Shown piece by piece: positions 1 through 8,362 of a DNA stretch of 64,000 nucleotides (position 1 is the stretch's first letter; every line of letters begins with the position of its first letter). The stretch is from NCBI GenBank assembly GCA_017792405.1, contig CP051231.1, positions 2,922,062 to 2,986,061 of the forward strand, written 5' to 3'. Made by a program: the position numbers and the translations under genes. The DNA comes from Oceanicola sp. GTDB taxonomy: Bacteria; Pseudomonadota; Alphaproteobacteria; Rhodobacterales; Rhodobacteraceae. The notes under the pieces are model-generated. The model had not been told where the DNA came from. It searched no databases and saw only the letters and a program-made list of their open reading frames with translations.

Positions 1-101
1 ATGGTGAGGCTGTCCTCATCCGGCCCGGCGTGGGCAGCCACCGCGAAGGCGGATGCCGCAACCAGTGCGATGTAGCTTGCGCTCTTGCTTGCTTTGTTCA
101 C
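1..101 (-). CDS. soxA: SoxA N-terminus, diheme cytochrome subunit (partial, cut by window edge)
   Basis: Only the first 33 codons are inside the window. They start at a GTG (99-101) with a GGGAGGGA ribosome binding site just upstream and encode a Sec-type signal peptide: a basic N-terminus (MNKASKSASY), a hydrophobic stretch and an AHA-type cleavage site. The identity rests on position: the gene follows soxX, soxY and soxZ on the same strand, where soxA lies in Paracoccus-type sox operons. SoxA forms the SoxAX cytochrome that couples thiosulfate to the SoxY carrier in the periplasm. No heme motif is visible in this fragment, so another exported protein cannot be excluded from sequence alone. 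Confidence 0.7.
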   Translation of the reverse strand, partial: MNKASKSASYIALVAASAFAVAAHAGPDEDSLT

Positions 102-132
102 GCGTCCCTCCCTGAACGTGTGCGGCGTGGGA

Positions 133-462
133 TCAGCCGACGGTGATTTCCTTGGTCTCGGTGTAGGTCGAGCCGTCATCATCTTGCCAGGTGAACTCGA
201 AGGTCCCGCTCTCGGGCACGGTGGCCTCGAATTCGAAATACGGGTTGGTCGAGATCGCCGGTTCCATCTTCACGTCGATCACGGTCTCGCCGTTGAAGGT
301 GCAGGTGAAGTGATTGATGATCGAGCGCGGAATGGGGTTGCCGTCGCCATCCTTGCGCTGGCCGCTCTCCATGGGGTGCGAGATCAGGGTCTTGATCGTG
401 ATCGCCTCGCCGGCAGAGGCCGACTTGGGGACTTTGACGCGGGGTTTGACACCAGATGCCAT
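133..462 (-). CDS. soxZ: SoxZ, sulfur-carrier complex subunit
   Basis: The 109-residue product has the usual SoxZ length and no signal peptide, which is normal because SoxZ is exported as a complex with Tat-targeted SoxY. The N-terminus (MASGVKPRVKVPKSA) and the segment around HPMESGQRKD followed by IPRSIINHFTC are typical of SoxZ, an immunoglobulin-like fold that scaffolds the SoxY swinging arm. It lies 25 nt downstream of soxY and 31 nt before the soxA start, in one operon. Role: periplasmic thiosulfate oxidation, as partner of SoxY. Confidence 0.96.
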   Translation of the reverse strand: MASGVKPRVKVPKSASAGEAITIKTLISHPMESGQRKDGDGNPIPRSIINHFTCTFNGETVIDVKMEPAISTNPYFEFEATVPESGTFEFTWQDDDGSTYTETKEITVG

Positions 463-487
463 TGTTTTCGTCTCCTCTATCTCTGCC

Positions 488-907
488 TCAGCCGCCGCAG
501 CCGCCGATGGTGACTTTCACGGTTGCGGACGCCTGCTTGAAGCTGCCGTCGGCCATTTTGGCCACCGCGATCACGTCTTGCGTTTTGGCGAGGCGGATGC
601 GGGTGGAACCGGACTGCGACGCGGCGAGCGCACCGAAGGTGAAGGTGGCGACAGCGGGCGTGGGGTTGCCCGTGGCCAGCACCATGATGCTCTCGGCGCC
701 TTCGGCCGACACGCCGACCGGCACGGTGTTGCCGTTCTCGGCAATCTCGGGTGCGTCGATGGTGACGCCGCCTTCGGCCACATCGGCCCCGCCGGTGAAG
801 GCGGAGATCGCATCGGCCACGGCGTCGGCCATGGCGGGCATCGGCAGGGCGGCGGCCAGAGCGGCGCCGGCACCGAGGAAGAGGGTGTCTCGTCTGCTAA
901 GGGTCAT
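488..907 (-). CDS. soxY: SoxY, covalent sulfur carrier protein
   Basis: The 139-residue protein begins with a twin-arginine signal (SRRDTLFLGAG, residues 4-14) and a hydrophobic segment ending AMA. Its C-terminus is GGCGG, the SoxY swinging arm whose cysteine carries the sulfur substrate through the SoxAX, SoxB and SoxCD reactions. These two features at opposite ends identify the family with near certainty. It sits between soxX and soxZ and co-exports SoxZ through the Tat system. Length and motifs are complete. Confidence 0.97.
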   Translation of the reverse strand: MTLSRRDTLFLGAGAALAAALPMPAMADAVADAISAFTGGADVAEGGVTIDAPEIAENGNTVPVGVSAEGAESIMVLATGNPTPAVATFTFGALAASQSGSTRIRLAKTQDVIAVAKMADGSFKQASATVKVTIGGCGG

Positions 908-952
908 TGAAGCCTCCTTGGCGGCCCGCAGATCGGGCCGGTGAGCAATGGG

Positions 953-1429
953 TTATTCGTCTTTCAGGGTCATCAGGAAGGCGACGACATCCTCGACATC
1001 CTGAGCGGTCAGAAGCGGGGCGACATCGCCCTCATGGGCCTTGCCGGTGTAGGCGTTGCCGAGCCGGACGAAGCCCTCGGTCTTGTAGAACGACGGCATC
1101 ATGGTGCCCTCGAAGGTTTTCTTGGCGTTCGCCACGATCCCGCGCAGCTCGGCCTCGGTCCAGCGGCTGCCGGCTCCGTCGAGGGCCGGGCCGATCTCGC
1201 CCTGGAAGGCCAGCTCGGGCAGCGCGCCGATCTGGTGGCAGGCGACGCAGTTGCCCGCGCCCTTGTTCATCAGCACCGCGCCATTCTCGACATCACCGGG
1301 GGTGCCGGTGAGCGAGGCTTCGACTGCGCCGTAATCATCGTAGGCAACGGCGGTGGGGGCGACGGTTTCGGCCCAGGCTGCCGTGCCGAGCACGGTTGCG
1401 GCGGCGATCGCTCCAAGCGTTTTGTTCAT
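953..1429 (-). CDS. soxX: SoxX, monoheme c-type cytochrome
   Basis: The start at 1429 (MNKTLGAIAAATVLG) is preferred over upstream ATGs because a GGAGGGA ribosome binding site lies 5 nt before it and a Sec signal peptide ending AWA-E follows directly. The 158-residue product has one c-type heme motif, CVACH, and a mixed-charge C-terminus typical of SoxX. With SoxA it forms the heterodimeric cytochrome that oxidatively attaches thiosulfate to SoxY. The palindrome at 1518-1535 lies about 90 nt upstream and is a likely operator for soxXYZA transcription. Confidence 0.95.
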   Translation of the reverse strand: MNKTLGAIAAATVLGTAAWAETVAPTAVAYDDYGAVEASLTGTPGDVENGAVLMNKGAGNCVACHQIGALPELAFQGEIGPALDGAGSRWTEAELRGIVANAKKTFEGTMMPSFYKTEGFVRLGNAYTGKAHEGDVAPLLTAQDVEDVVAFLMTLKDE

Positions 1430-1517
1430 GATCCCTCCCTTGGGTGGCCGGGCCGCTGCGGACCCGCTACCTTTGTCGGCATACGGTAGCGCACAACCGG
1501 GCACCACCGCAATAACA

Positions 1518-1535
1518 AATTCAGTTACCTGAATT
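1518..1535. promoter_or_regulatory. Candidate SoxR operator upstream of soxX
   Basis: AATTCAGTTACCTGAATT is a perfect 7-bp inverted repeat with a 4-nt spacer. It contains ATTC-N8-GAAT (1519-1534), the pattern reported for the persulfide-sensing ArsR-family repressors BigR and SqrR. It lies in the soxW-soxX gap, within about 90 nt of the soxX start, and the window encodes an ArsR-family SoxR. A weaker version, ATTA-N8-GAAT, occurs at 2970-2985, overlapping the soxS start codon. Confidence 0.65.
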
Positions 1536-1564
1536 ATTGATTATGTTGCAGCGCAGCATTGGCC

Positions 1565-2125
1565 TCAGCCCTGCTGCTCGGCGAACTTGCGGGCGTGGTA
1601 TTTTTGAAAGGGTTCATCGCCCTCGTAGCCCTTTTCGAGCACCCAGGTGAGCAGGTTCATGGTGGTCCATTTGCCAAAGGCGCCGGGCATGGTGACCACG
1701 GCGGCCTGCGCCCCGGTTTTGCCTTCCTCCACCTCTTCGGGGAAGAAGAGAATCGTCGGGGTGAAGAGCGCGTTCCAGCGTTTGACCATGTCTTTCTCGG
1801 CCATCGCCTCGCCATCGAAGTCGGTCACTTCGATATCGCCGAACATGTTCAGACGGACGACGAAGAAGTTCTCTTCGATCAGCTGTTTCACCGCCGGGTC
1901 GGAGAAAACCTCTTCGTGCATCTTGGTGCAGTAGATGCAGCCGCGCTGCTCGATGATGACCATGAAGCGTTTGCCCTCGGCCCCGGCCTCGGCCAGATCC
2001 TCGGGCATGTCCTTGAAAGTATCGCGGAACCACGGCTCGATGTGCAGCCCGTCGTCGCCGATTTCGGCGGCATGGCTCGCAGTGGCCATGAGGGCGGCGG
2101 CGAGGAAGGTGAGCAGGCGTTTCAT
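1565..2125 (-). CDS. soxW: SoxW, periplasmic thioredoxin-like protein
   Basis: The start at 2125 gives a 186-residue protein with a Sec signal peptide (MKRLLTFLAAALMATASHAA). The thioredoxin-like domain has the redox motif CIYC near residue 63 within IEQRGCIYCTKMHEEV, and a cis-proline region (FTPTILFF). SoxW is reduced by SoxV, a membrane electron conduit encoded just upstream (14 nt between soxV stop and soxW start), and reductively reactivates SoxYZ in Paracoccus. The longer open frame upstream is only shadow sequence inside soxV. Confidence 0.93.
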   Translation of the reverse strand: MKRLLTFLAAALMATASHAAEIGDDGLHIEPWFRDTFKDMPEDLAEAGAEGKRFMVIIEQRGCIYCTKMHEEVFSDPAVKQLIEENFFVVRLNMFGDIEVTDFDGEAMAEKDMVKRWNALFTPTILFFPEEVEEGKTGAQAAVVTMPGAFGKWTTMNLLTWVLEKGYEGDEPFQKYHARKFAEQQG

Positions 2126-2139
2126 GGGTGCCTCCTTGG

Positions 2140-2877
2140 TCAGTTGGTGAAGGCCGGGAACTTCTCGATCAGCCACCATGCGATGGCGTTGACGGTCCCG
2201 GTGAGAATTAGGACGGCGAAGAGGATGAGCAAGGCGCCCATGACCTTCTCCATCTTGCCGAGGTGCTTTCGGAAGGCCCCGGCGAACTGCATGAAGGGCG
2301 CGGTGAAGAGCGCGGCGAGGATGAAGGGCAGCACCATGCCCGCGCCGAAGACGTTGACCATCAGGAGCCCCCGCCATGCGGTCTCATCCGTGGATGCCAT
2401 CATGAAGACGCCGGTGAGCACGCCGCCGACGCAGGGCGTCCACCCAGCCATGAAGGCGAGGCCGACGAGGTAGCTCGACCAGATGGTCATGTTGGAAGTG
2501 TCGCCCGCGTCGATCTGGAGCGTTCGGTCGAGGAAGCCGATGCGGTAGAGGCCGAGGAAGTGCAGGCCCATGATCAGCACCAGCGCCCCGGCGGCGTAAC
2601 GGAAGTAGTCGATATAGGTTTTGAACAGCTCCGAGATGGCAAAGGCCCCTGCCCCGAGGATGGCGAAGACGGTCATCATGCCGAGCGAAAACATGATGGC
2701 GGAGGCGATCAGGCGCAGGCGGGCGCCACGGGCGAGGGTGCCATCGGCGGAGATCTCGGACATGCCGACCCCGGCCATGTAGCTGAGGTAGAACGGCACG
2801 ATGGGCAGCACGCAGGGCGAGAAGAACACGATGAGCCCGCCGATGAAGGCGCTCCAGATGCCGACGTCGAGCAGCAT
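2140..2877 (-). CDS. soxV: SoxV, CcdA-family membrane electron-transfer protein
   Basis: The start at 2877 follows an AGGAGG site with correct spacing. The 245-residue protein has six predicted membrane segments and the CcdA signatures FFSPCVLPIVPFYLSYMAG near residue 20 and GWTPCVGGVLTG near residue 145, each with a redox cysteine. The family carries reducing equivalents from cytoplasmic thioredoxin across the membrane, here to SoxW. It begins the leftward soxVW block and is divergent from soxS with a 106-nt gap that holds both promoters. Confidence 0.95.
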   Translation of the reverse strand: MLLDVGIWSAFIGGLIVFFSPCVLPIVPFYLSYMAGVGMSEISADGTLARGARLRLIASAIMFSLGMMTVFAILGAGAFAISELFKTYIDYFRYAAGALVLIMGLHFLGLYRIGFLDRTLQIDAGDTSNMTIWSSYLVGLAFMAGWTPCVGGVLTGVFMMASTDETAWRGLLMVNVFGAGMVLPFILAALFTAPFMQFAGAFRKHLGKMEKVMGALLILFAVLILTGTVNAIAWWLIEKFPAFTN

Positions 2878-2983
2878 GGCCGCCTCCTCCTGATTACGGG
2901 CTGTCATTTTGGGCCATCCGCGCGCGGGCAGCGCACTGACGGCGGGCCTTGTTTCGGACCCATTATCATATTATGTTTGTTGA

Positions 2984-3391
2984 ATGGAACGTCAATCGGG
3001 ATCGGCGCCCTTGCGGCTTGCGGCTCTCCTCCTGACCTTCACCCTCGCGGTCCTGCCCCTTGCGGCACGGGCCGAGACGGTGCTTGTCATGGTGGAAGAG
3101 GCGGGCTGCGCGTGGTGTGCGCGGTGGAACAAGGAGATCGGCCCGATCTACGGCAAGACACCCGAAGGCGAGGCTGCGCCGCTGCAGCGTGTGGATATTG
3201 CCGCGCCACCCAGTGATATCGACTTTGACCGTGGTCTGCACTTCACGCCCACCTTCGTTCTGGTCCGCGATGGCGCGGAGCTTGCGCGGATCGAGGGCTA
3301 TCCGGGCGAGGACTTTTTCTGGGGGCTGCTGGGGCAGATGCTGGAGCAGAACGGGGTGGCTCTGACGGCGAGCGCCGGGGCTGAAGGATGA
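2984..3391 (+). CDS. soxS: SoxS, secreted thioredoxin-like protein
   Basis: The 135-residue protein has a signal peptide (hydrophobic stretch ending ARA) and a compact thioredoxin fold with the motif GCAWCARW near residue 42 and a cis-proline at HFTPTFVLVRDG. In Paracoccus pantotrophus, SoxS is a periplasmic thiol-disulfide protein needed for full sox activity and it keeps SoxY active. The gene is first in a plus-strand block with soxR, with which it overlaps or nearly abuts. A degenerate ATTA-N8-GAAT element overlaps its start codon and could allow repression by SoxR. Confidence 0.92.
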   Translation: MERQSGSAPLRLAALLLTFTLAVLPLAARAETVLVMVEEAGCAWCARWNKEIGPIYGKTPEGEAAPLQRVDIAAPPSDIDFDRGLHFTPTFVLVRDGAELARIEGYPGEDFFWGLLGQMLEQNGVALTASAGAEG

Positions 3392-3411
3392 GAGGCGAGG
3401 GAACGCGAGAG

Positions 3412-3762
3412 ATGCTTGACGACAAACCCAACCTTCCGGTGTTCGACAAGAACATGTGCGCCGAGGACATGGAGCGGATGGTGGCCAATGCGACCGCCGC
3501 CGCCAACTTTCTGAAGGCGATCAGCCATGAGGGTCGCCTGATGATCCTGTGCCACCTCGCCACGGGCGAGAAGACGGTGACCGAGCTGGAGGAGCTGCTG
3601 AGCGCCCGGCAGGCCGCCGTGTCGCAACAGCTTTCGCGGCTGCGGCTGGAGGGGCTTGTGACCCCGCGCCGGGACGGCAAGGCGATTTACTACAGCCTCG
3701 CGGATGACCGCCCGAAGAAGATGATGGAAGTCGTCTACGAGATGTTCTGCAAGGAGGGCTGA
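3412..3762 (+). CDS. soxR: SoxR, ArsR-family sulfur-responsive repressor
   Basis: A winged-helix ArsR-family regulator of 116 residues from the start at 3412. An earlier in-frame ATG at 3388 overlaps the soxS stop (ATGA), but the family N-terminus (DKPNLPVFDKNMCAEDM) favours 3412. The recognition helix is SARQAAVSQQLSRLRLEG. Cysteines fall at 16, 47 and 113; the 47/113 pair has the same 66-residue spacing as the C41/C107 pair that forms a polysulfide bridge in SqrR. It probably represses soxVW, soxXYZA and its own operon until reduced sulfur is present. Confidence 0.93.
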   Translation: MLDDKPNLPVFDKNMCAEDMERMVANATAAANFLKAISHEGRLMILCHLATGEKTVTELEELLSARQAAVSQQLSRLRLEGLVTPRRDGKAIYYSLADDRPKKMMEVVYEMFCKEG

Positions 3763-3804
3763 CGCGCCCTTTGCGGATGTCCGGGCCTTTGGGAGGAGAG
3801 CCGG

Positions 3805-4875
3805 GTGTTCGACACCATTCTTGACCGGATCGGAGATGCCAACGCCGTCGCCCTCGTGGGGCTGGCGGGCGGCCTGCTGCTGGGCCTCGCGGCCCGGATG
3901 GGGCGGTTCTGCACGCTGGGGGCCATCGAAGACCAGCTCTATGCCGGGGACAGCCGCCGCCTGAGGATGTGGGCGCTGGCCATCGGCACCGCCGTCATCG
4001 GCGCGGCACTGGCCCGCGCGGGCGGCAGCTTTGACCCCACCGAAACGCTCTATCTCAGCCGCGTCTGGTCTCCGCTGGGCAGCATCATTGGCGGGCTGCT
4101 CTTTGGCTACGGCATGGCGATTGCGGGCAACTGCGGCTATGGCGCGCTGGCGCGGCTGGGCGGCGGCGATTTGCGTGGGTTCATCATTGTGCTGGTGATG
4201 GGCCTTTCTGCCTATGCGGTGCTGTCCGGCCCGCTGGCCCATGTGCGGGTCTGGCTCTTTCCGGTGGATGACATGGCAGTGGCGCCGCAGGGGTTTGCCG
4301 AAAGCCTCGGCGGGGCCACGGGCCTCTCGCCCGTGGCGGTGGCGCTGGCCATCGGCGGGGCGATATTGCTGCTGGGACTCGCCAGCCGGGACATGCTGCG
4401 CTCGCCGGGCCATGTGCTCTGGGGCATCGCGGTGGGCCTTGCGGTGCTCTCGGGCTGGATCGGGACGTGGTGGGTGGCGCACACCGGGTTCGATGGCGAG
4501 CGGATCACCACGCACAGCTTTTCGCAGCCCCTCGGCGACACGATCTTCTGGCTGATGACGGCGAGCGGCAACACGCTGAGCTTTAGCGTGGGCTCGGTGG
4601 CGGGGGTGCTGATCGGCGCCTTTGCCGGGTCGCTGATCAAGGGGCACTTTCGCTGGGAGGCCTGCGAAGACCCGCGCGAGCTGAGGCGCCAGATGATCGG
4701 CGCGGCGCTGATGGGGCCCGGCGCTGTGCTGGCGGTGGGTTGCTCGGTGGGGCAAGGGATCAGCGCCTTCTCGGTGCTGGCGTGGTCCGCCCCGCTGACC
4801 TTTGCCGCGATCTACGCGGGCGCGGCACTGGGGCTGCGGCAGCTCATTTCGGGCTTCCACACGGCGCGGGGATAG
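3805..4875 (+). CDS. soxT: SoxT-like YeeE/YedE family sulfur transporter
   Basis: GTG start with a GGAGGAGAG site upstream; 356 residues with about ten membrane segments. The YeeE/YedE hallmarks are visible: GRFCTLGAIEDQLYAG near residue 32, AIAGNCGYGALARLGGG near residue 103 and AVGCSVGQGISAFS near residue 312, each with a conserved cysteine in a small-residue context. Members take up thiosulfate or other sulfur compounds. Genes in this position next to soxRS are called soxT and modulate SoxR signalling or sulfur import. It is 42 nt downstream of soxR and probably in the same transcript. Confidence 0.87.
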   Translation: MFDTILDRIGDANAVALVGLAGGLLLGLAARMGRFCTLGAIEDQLYAGDSRRLRMWALAIGTAVIGAALARAGGSFDPTETLYLSRVWSPLGSIIGGLLFGYGMAIAGNCGYGALARLGGGDLRGFIIVLVMGLSAYAVLSGPLAHVRVWLFPVDDMAVAPQGFAESLGGATGLSPVAVALAIGGAILLLGLASRDMLRSPGHVLWGIAVGLAVLSGWIGTWWVAHTGFDGERITTHSFSQPLGDTIFWLMTASGNTLSFSVGSVAGVLIGAFAGSLIKGHFRWEACEDPRELRRQMIGAALMGPGAVLAVGCSVGQGISAFSVLAWSAPLTFAAIYAGAALGLRQLISGFHTARG

Positions 4876-4890
4876 CCGACAGTCGCGCCC

Positions 4891-6459
4891 ATGAGTGAGA
4901 CGAAGGGCGGCAGCCGGATTGCGATCATCGGAATGGGGCCGCGCGGCCTTGGCGCGGCGGAGGCGCTGGCCAAGCGGGCCGATGCCCCGCGGCTGGAACT
5001 GTTTGACCCGGTGCGGCCCTGCGGTGCGGGACCGAATTTTTCACCCGATGAAAGCCCGCTGTGCCTGCTGAACCTGCCTGTCCGCGAGGTGCGGATCGAC
5101 GGCGGGGCCTTTGGCGCGTGGCTTGGCGGCGACCCGGAGGATTTTCCGCCGCGGGCCGCGCTCGGGCGGTTCTTTGCGGAAAAGTTCGACGAATTGGAGG
5201 CGCGGCTGCGCCCGGTGATGCACCGCGAGAAGGTGGCGCGGATCGAGCGGCGCGACGATGGCTGGTGGCTGGAGGCGGGCGGCGCGCGGGGGCCGTTTGA
5301 CGAGGTGCTGCTGACGCAAGGCCAGGCCGAGTCCGCGCCGGACCCGCAGCTTGCCGACTGGCAGGATCATTCAGAGCGGCACGGCTTGCCGCTGCGGCCC
5401 GCCTACCCCGGCACGGCGCTGGAAGAGGCCGCCCGCGACTGGGCGGGCAAGGTGGTGGGGGTGCGCGGGCTCGGCCTCTCGACCCTCGATGTGCTGCGGC
5501 TGATGACGCTTGGGCAGGGCGGCCGGTTTGAGGGCGACGCTTACATTCGCTCAGGGCGCGAGCCTGCGCGGATCGTGCCCTTTTCGCTGGATGGGCAGGC
5601 GCCCGCGCCGAAGCCAGCCAATGCAGAGGTGGACGCTGGTTTTGAGCCGCTGGAAGCGGAGACCGAGGCGTTCGAGGCCGGGCTGGCGGAAGCCGTGAGC
5701 ATGGCGGCGGAGGCGGCGCTGGAGCGGGTTTGCGCCACGCTGGAGGCCCCGGTGGTGCGGCTGGCGGGCGTGGAGGAGCGCGCGGTGCGTGACTGGCTGG
5801 CGCAGGAGCGCGAAGCCCCGGGCAGCCAAGAGACGCGCGGCGCGGTGGAGGCGCTGGAGGCTCATGTGGAGATGGCACAGGGCGCGGCGCCCGATGTGGG
5901 CTATGCGCTGGGGCAGATCTGGCGGAAGTGGCAGAACGCGCTCAGGCAAGGCTTCAACCCCGCGCGGATGGCCCCGGAGACCGCTGCTGCGCTGCTGAAA
6001 TTCGACGATGCGCTGAAGCGCTACTCCTACGGGCCGCCGCTGCGCTCCGCCGAGGAACTGCTGGCCTTGATCGCGGCGGGTGTGGTGGACCTGCGGGCGG
6101 TGGAAGACCCCGACATCCGGCTGGTGCCGGAGGGCTGGGTGCTGGATGGCGACGCGGCGGAACTGACCGCCGGGGCGATGGTGGATGCGGTGCTGCCCTC
6201 CCCTGCCCTCGCCCCGGTGACCGACCCGGCGCTGGCGGGCCTCCGCGATGCGGGCTGGCTGCACGAGGTGGCAGAGGGGCTGGGCGCCGCCGTGGCCGCA
6301 GATGGCAGCGCACTTGCCCGCGATGGCCGCCCGGCGGAGGGGCTGGCGGTGCTGGGGCGGATGGCCTCGGGCAGCGTGATCGCAGTGGATTCGGTGCATG
6401 ACTGCTTCGGCGCCGCCGCCGACCGCTGGGCCGAGGGGGTGCTGGCGCGGCAAAGCTGA
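4891..6459 (+). CDS. FAD/NAD(P)-binding protein (NAD_binding_9 type)
   Basis: A 522-residue protein beginning with a dinucleotide-binding motif, IAIIGMGPRGLGAAEAL (GxGxxG type, residues 10-26), followed by the family-typical FDPVRPCGAGPNFSPDESPLCLLN segment. This matches the large FAD-NAD(P)-binding proteins related to HI0933 and ornithine monooxygenase folds, whose substrates are mostly unknown. The middle is rich in Ala, Glu and Leu. It starts only 15 nt after soxT, so it may be cotranscribed with the sox regulator block, but no functional link to sulfur is proven. No signal peptide or membrane segment is visible. Confidence 0.75.
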   Translation: MSETKGGSRIAIIGMGPRGLGAAEALAKRADAPRLELFDPVRPCGAGPNFSPDESPLCLLNLPVREVRIDGGAFGAWLGGDPEDFPPRAALGRFFAEKFDELEARLRPVMHREKVARIERRDDGWWLEAGGARGPFDEVLLTQGQAESAPDPQLADWQDHSERHGLPLRPAYPGTALEEAARDWAGKVVGVRGLGLSTLDVLRLMTLGQGGRFEGDAYIRSGREPARIVPFSLDGQAPAPKPANAEVDAGFEPLEAETEAFEAGLAEAVSMAAEAALERVCATLEAPVVRLAGVEERAVRDWLAQEREAPGSQETRGAVEALEAHVEMAQGAAPDVGYALGQIWRKWQNALRQGFNPARMAPETAAALLKFDDALKRYSYGPPLRSAEELLALIAAGVVDLRAVEDPDIRLVPEGWVLDGDAAELTAGAMVDAVLPSPALAPVTDPALAGLRDAGWLHEVAEGLGAAVAADGSALARDGRPAEGLAVLGRMASGSVIAVDSVHDCFGAAADRWAEGVLARQS

Positions 6460-6532
6460 GCGGTTGTCTTGAGATGGCCGCACCGCGCCCCACCTAAACT
6501 GTCTGACACGCGCGACCGCAGGAGAGACCCAG

Positions 6533-8341
6533 ATGGCCCCGACGCTTGCAAAGCCCTTCGACGCCGAGCGCGACATTCTGCTGGGCGCGGGCACCGGGCG
6601 GGTCAAGACGGTGTGGTTTGTCGATTACGCCTGCCCGCACACCCGCCGCATTCGCGATATCGTGCAGCGCTCGCCGGGGCGGTTTGGCGCGCAGAACGCC
6701 TCGACCGCGGTACGGTTCATCGAGCCTGAAAACGATACTGACGGATCGCGGCATGCCGCCCGCGCCGCCATTGCCGCCCATCGGCAGGGCCGGTTCATCG
6801 AGATGCATCAGGCGCTGTTCGAAAGCCCGCCGAAGTTTACGCCCGCCAAGGTGGAGCGGCTGGCCGAGAAGCTGGGGCTCGATATGGCGCGTTTTCGGGC
6901 CGATTTTGCCGCCGACGAGACCCGCGCCCGGATCGACGAGGACCGTGAGAGCCTTGGCGCGGTGGACGACATCATGATGCCGCTGATCTTCATCGACGGG
7001 CGGTTTTATGAGGGCGCGTGGGACGAGGACTCGCTGATCGAGGCGGTGGAAAAGCCGCTGGGGCTGCGGCTGGCGCTGGCGAGCGAGGATTTCTTCCACT
7101 GGGCGGCCTCGGCGGGGCTGGTGCTGATCCTTGCCACGCTCGCCGCCCTGACGATCGCCAACATCGGCTGGCACGACTGGTATGAAGAGTTCCGCGAGAC
7201 GGAGTTTGCCCTGAGCTTTGGTGGCGCCAGCTTTGGGCTGTCGCTGGAGGCCTGGATCAACGACGGGCTGATGGCGCTGTTCTTCTTGCTGGTCGGGATC
7301 GAGATCAAGCGGGAGATCGTTTTTGGCGAGTTGTCCACCCGCGACCGGGCGATCCTGCCGATCCTCGGCGCGTTGGGCGGGATGGTGGTGCCGGCGCTGA
7401 TTTATGCGGGCATCAACTGGGGCGAGGACACGGCGCATGGCTGGGGCGTGCCGATGGCGACGGATATCGCCTTTACCCTCGGGATCATGGCGCTGCTGGG
7501 CGACAAGGTGCCGACCTCGCTGAAGGTCTTCGTTTCGGCGCTGGCGATTGCCGATGACCTTGGCGCGATCCTGGTCATCGCGGTGTTCTACGGCCACGGG
7601 TTTCACATGGCGGAGTTCCTTGTGGCCGTGCTTGTGCTGGCGCTGATGATCGGGCTGGCGGTGGGCCGGGTCTACAACCGGGCGCCCTACCTGATCCTTG
7701 GCGTGGTGCTGTGGTACTTCGTCCACGAGTCGGGGCTGCACGCCACGCTGGCGGGGGTGCTGACCGCCGCCGCGATCCCTTCGCGCCGTCCGGCGGACCC
7801 AGAGGGTATTGCCGCGCAAGCCGCCGCGATCGTGGAGGCGGACACGGCGGAGGACGGGTTGGGCGATGCCGCGGTGCACCGGCTGCAGAACGCGGTGGAG
7901 CGGCTGCGGGAGCCGGGGTTTCACCTACAGAACGCGCTGGAGAACTGGTCGAACTTCCTGATCCTGCCGCTCTTTGCCTTCTTCAACACCGGGCTGCTGA
8001 TCTTCGGCTCCAGCTTTTCACCGATGGCGCCCGAGGCGCTGGGGGTGATGCTGGGGCTTTTGATCGGCAAGCCGCTGGGCATTGTCGGGATCGTGTTCAT
8101 CGCGACGAAGCTGGGCCTTGCGCGGCTGTCCTCCGAGATCGGCTGGCAGCAGATGATCGGGGCGGGATTTCTGGCCGGTGTGGGCTTCACCATGTCGATC
8201 TTCATCAGCTCGGCGGCCTTCGAGGGCGCGCAGTTGGAGAGCGTGAAGCTGGCGGTGCTGCTCGCCTCCTCGGTGGCGGCCATCACCGGTTCGGTGCTGA
8301 TCGCCCGCGCGCCTGCCATCGGCGGGCGGCGCGGCGACTGA
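6533..8341 (+). CDS. nhaA: NhaA Na+/H+ antiporter with N-terminal DsbA-like domain
   Basis: 602 residues. Residues 1 to about 185 resemble a DsbA/thioredoxin_4 fold (VWFVDYACPHTRRIRDIV near the N-terminus, then the helical insert and IMMPLIFIDGRFYEGAW). The presumed redox motif reads CPHT, with one cysteine only, so disulfide chemistry is unlikely. From about residue 195 follows a complete NhaA with twelve membrane segments, the essential aspartate pair in SALAIADDLGAI, and MATDIAFTLGIMALLG. It exports Na+ for H+ at alkaline pH. Upstream gap is 73 nt; it converges on the lysR gene. Confidence 0.92.
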   Translation: MAPTLAKPFDAERDILLGAGTGRVKTVWFVDYACPHTRRIRDIVQRSPGRFGAQNASTAVRFIEPENDTDGSRHAARAAIAAHRQGRFIEMHQALFESPPKFTPAKVERLAEKLGLDMARFRADFAADETRARIDEDRESLGAVDDIMMPLIFIDGRFYEGAWDEDSLIEAVEKPLGLRLALASEDFFHWAASAGLVLILATLAALTIANIGWHDWYEEFRETEFALSFGGASFGLSLEAWINDGLMALFFLLVGIEIKREIVFGELSTRDRAILPILGALGGMVVPALIYAGINWGEDTAHGWGVPMATDIAFTLGIMALLGDKVPTSLKVFVSALAIADDLGAILVIAVFYGHGFHMAEFLVAVLVLALMIGLAVGRVYNRAPYLILGVVLWYFVHESGLHATLAGVLTAAAIPSRRPADPEGIAAQAAAIVEADTAEDGLGDAAVHRLQNAVERLREPGFHLQNALENWSNFLILPLFAFFNTGLLIFGSSFSPMAPEALGVMLGLLIGKPLGIVGIVFIATKLGLARLSSEIGWQQMIGAGFLAGVGFTMSIFISSAAFEGAQLESVKLAVLLASSVAAITGSVLIARAPAIGGRRGD

Positions 8342-8362
8342 GCGGGCCTTCGGCGGCAGAGG

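Noticed and set aside
3298..4860. Long minus-strand open frame (520 aa) opposite soxR and soxT
   Set aside because: It is antisense to two clear genes, has a low-complexity Arg/His/Pro/Gln composition typical of reverse GC-rich codons, and lacks a ribosome binding site.
6494..7924. Minus-strand frame of 476 aa opposite nhaA
   Set aside because: It is an Arg/His/Gln-rich shadow of a well-supported gene, without a start signal or recognisable domain.
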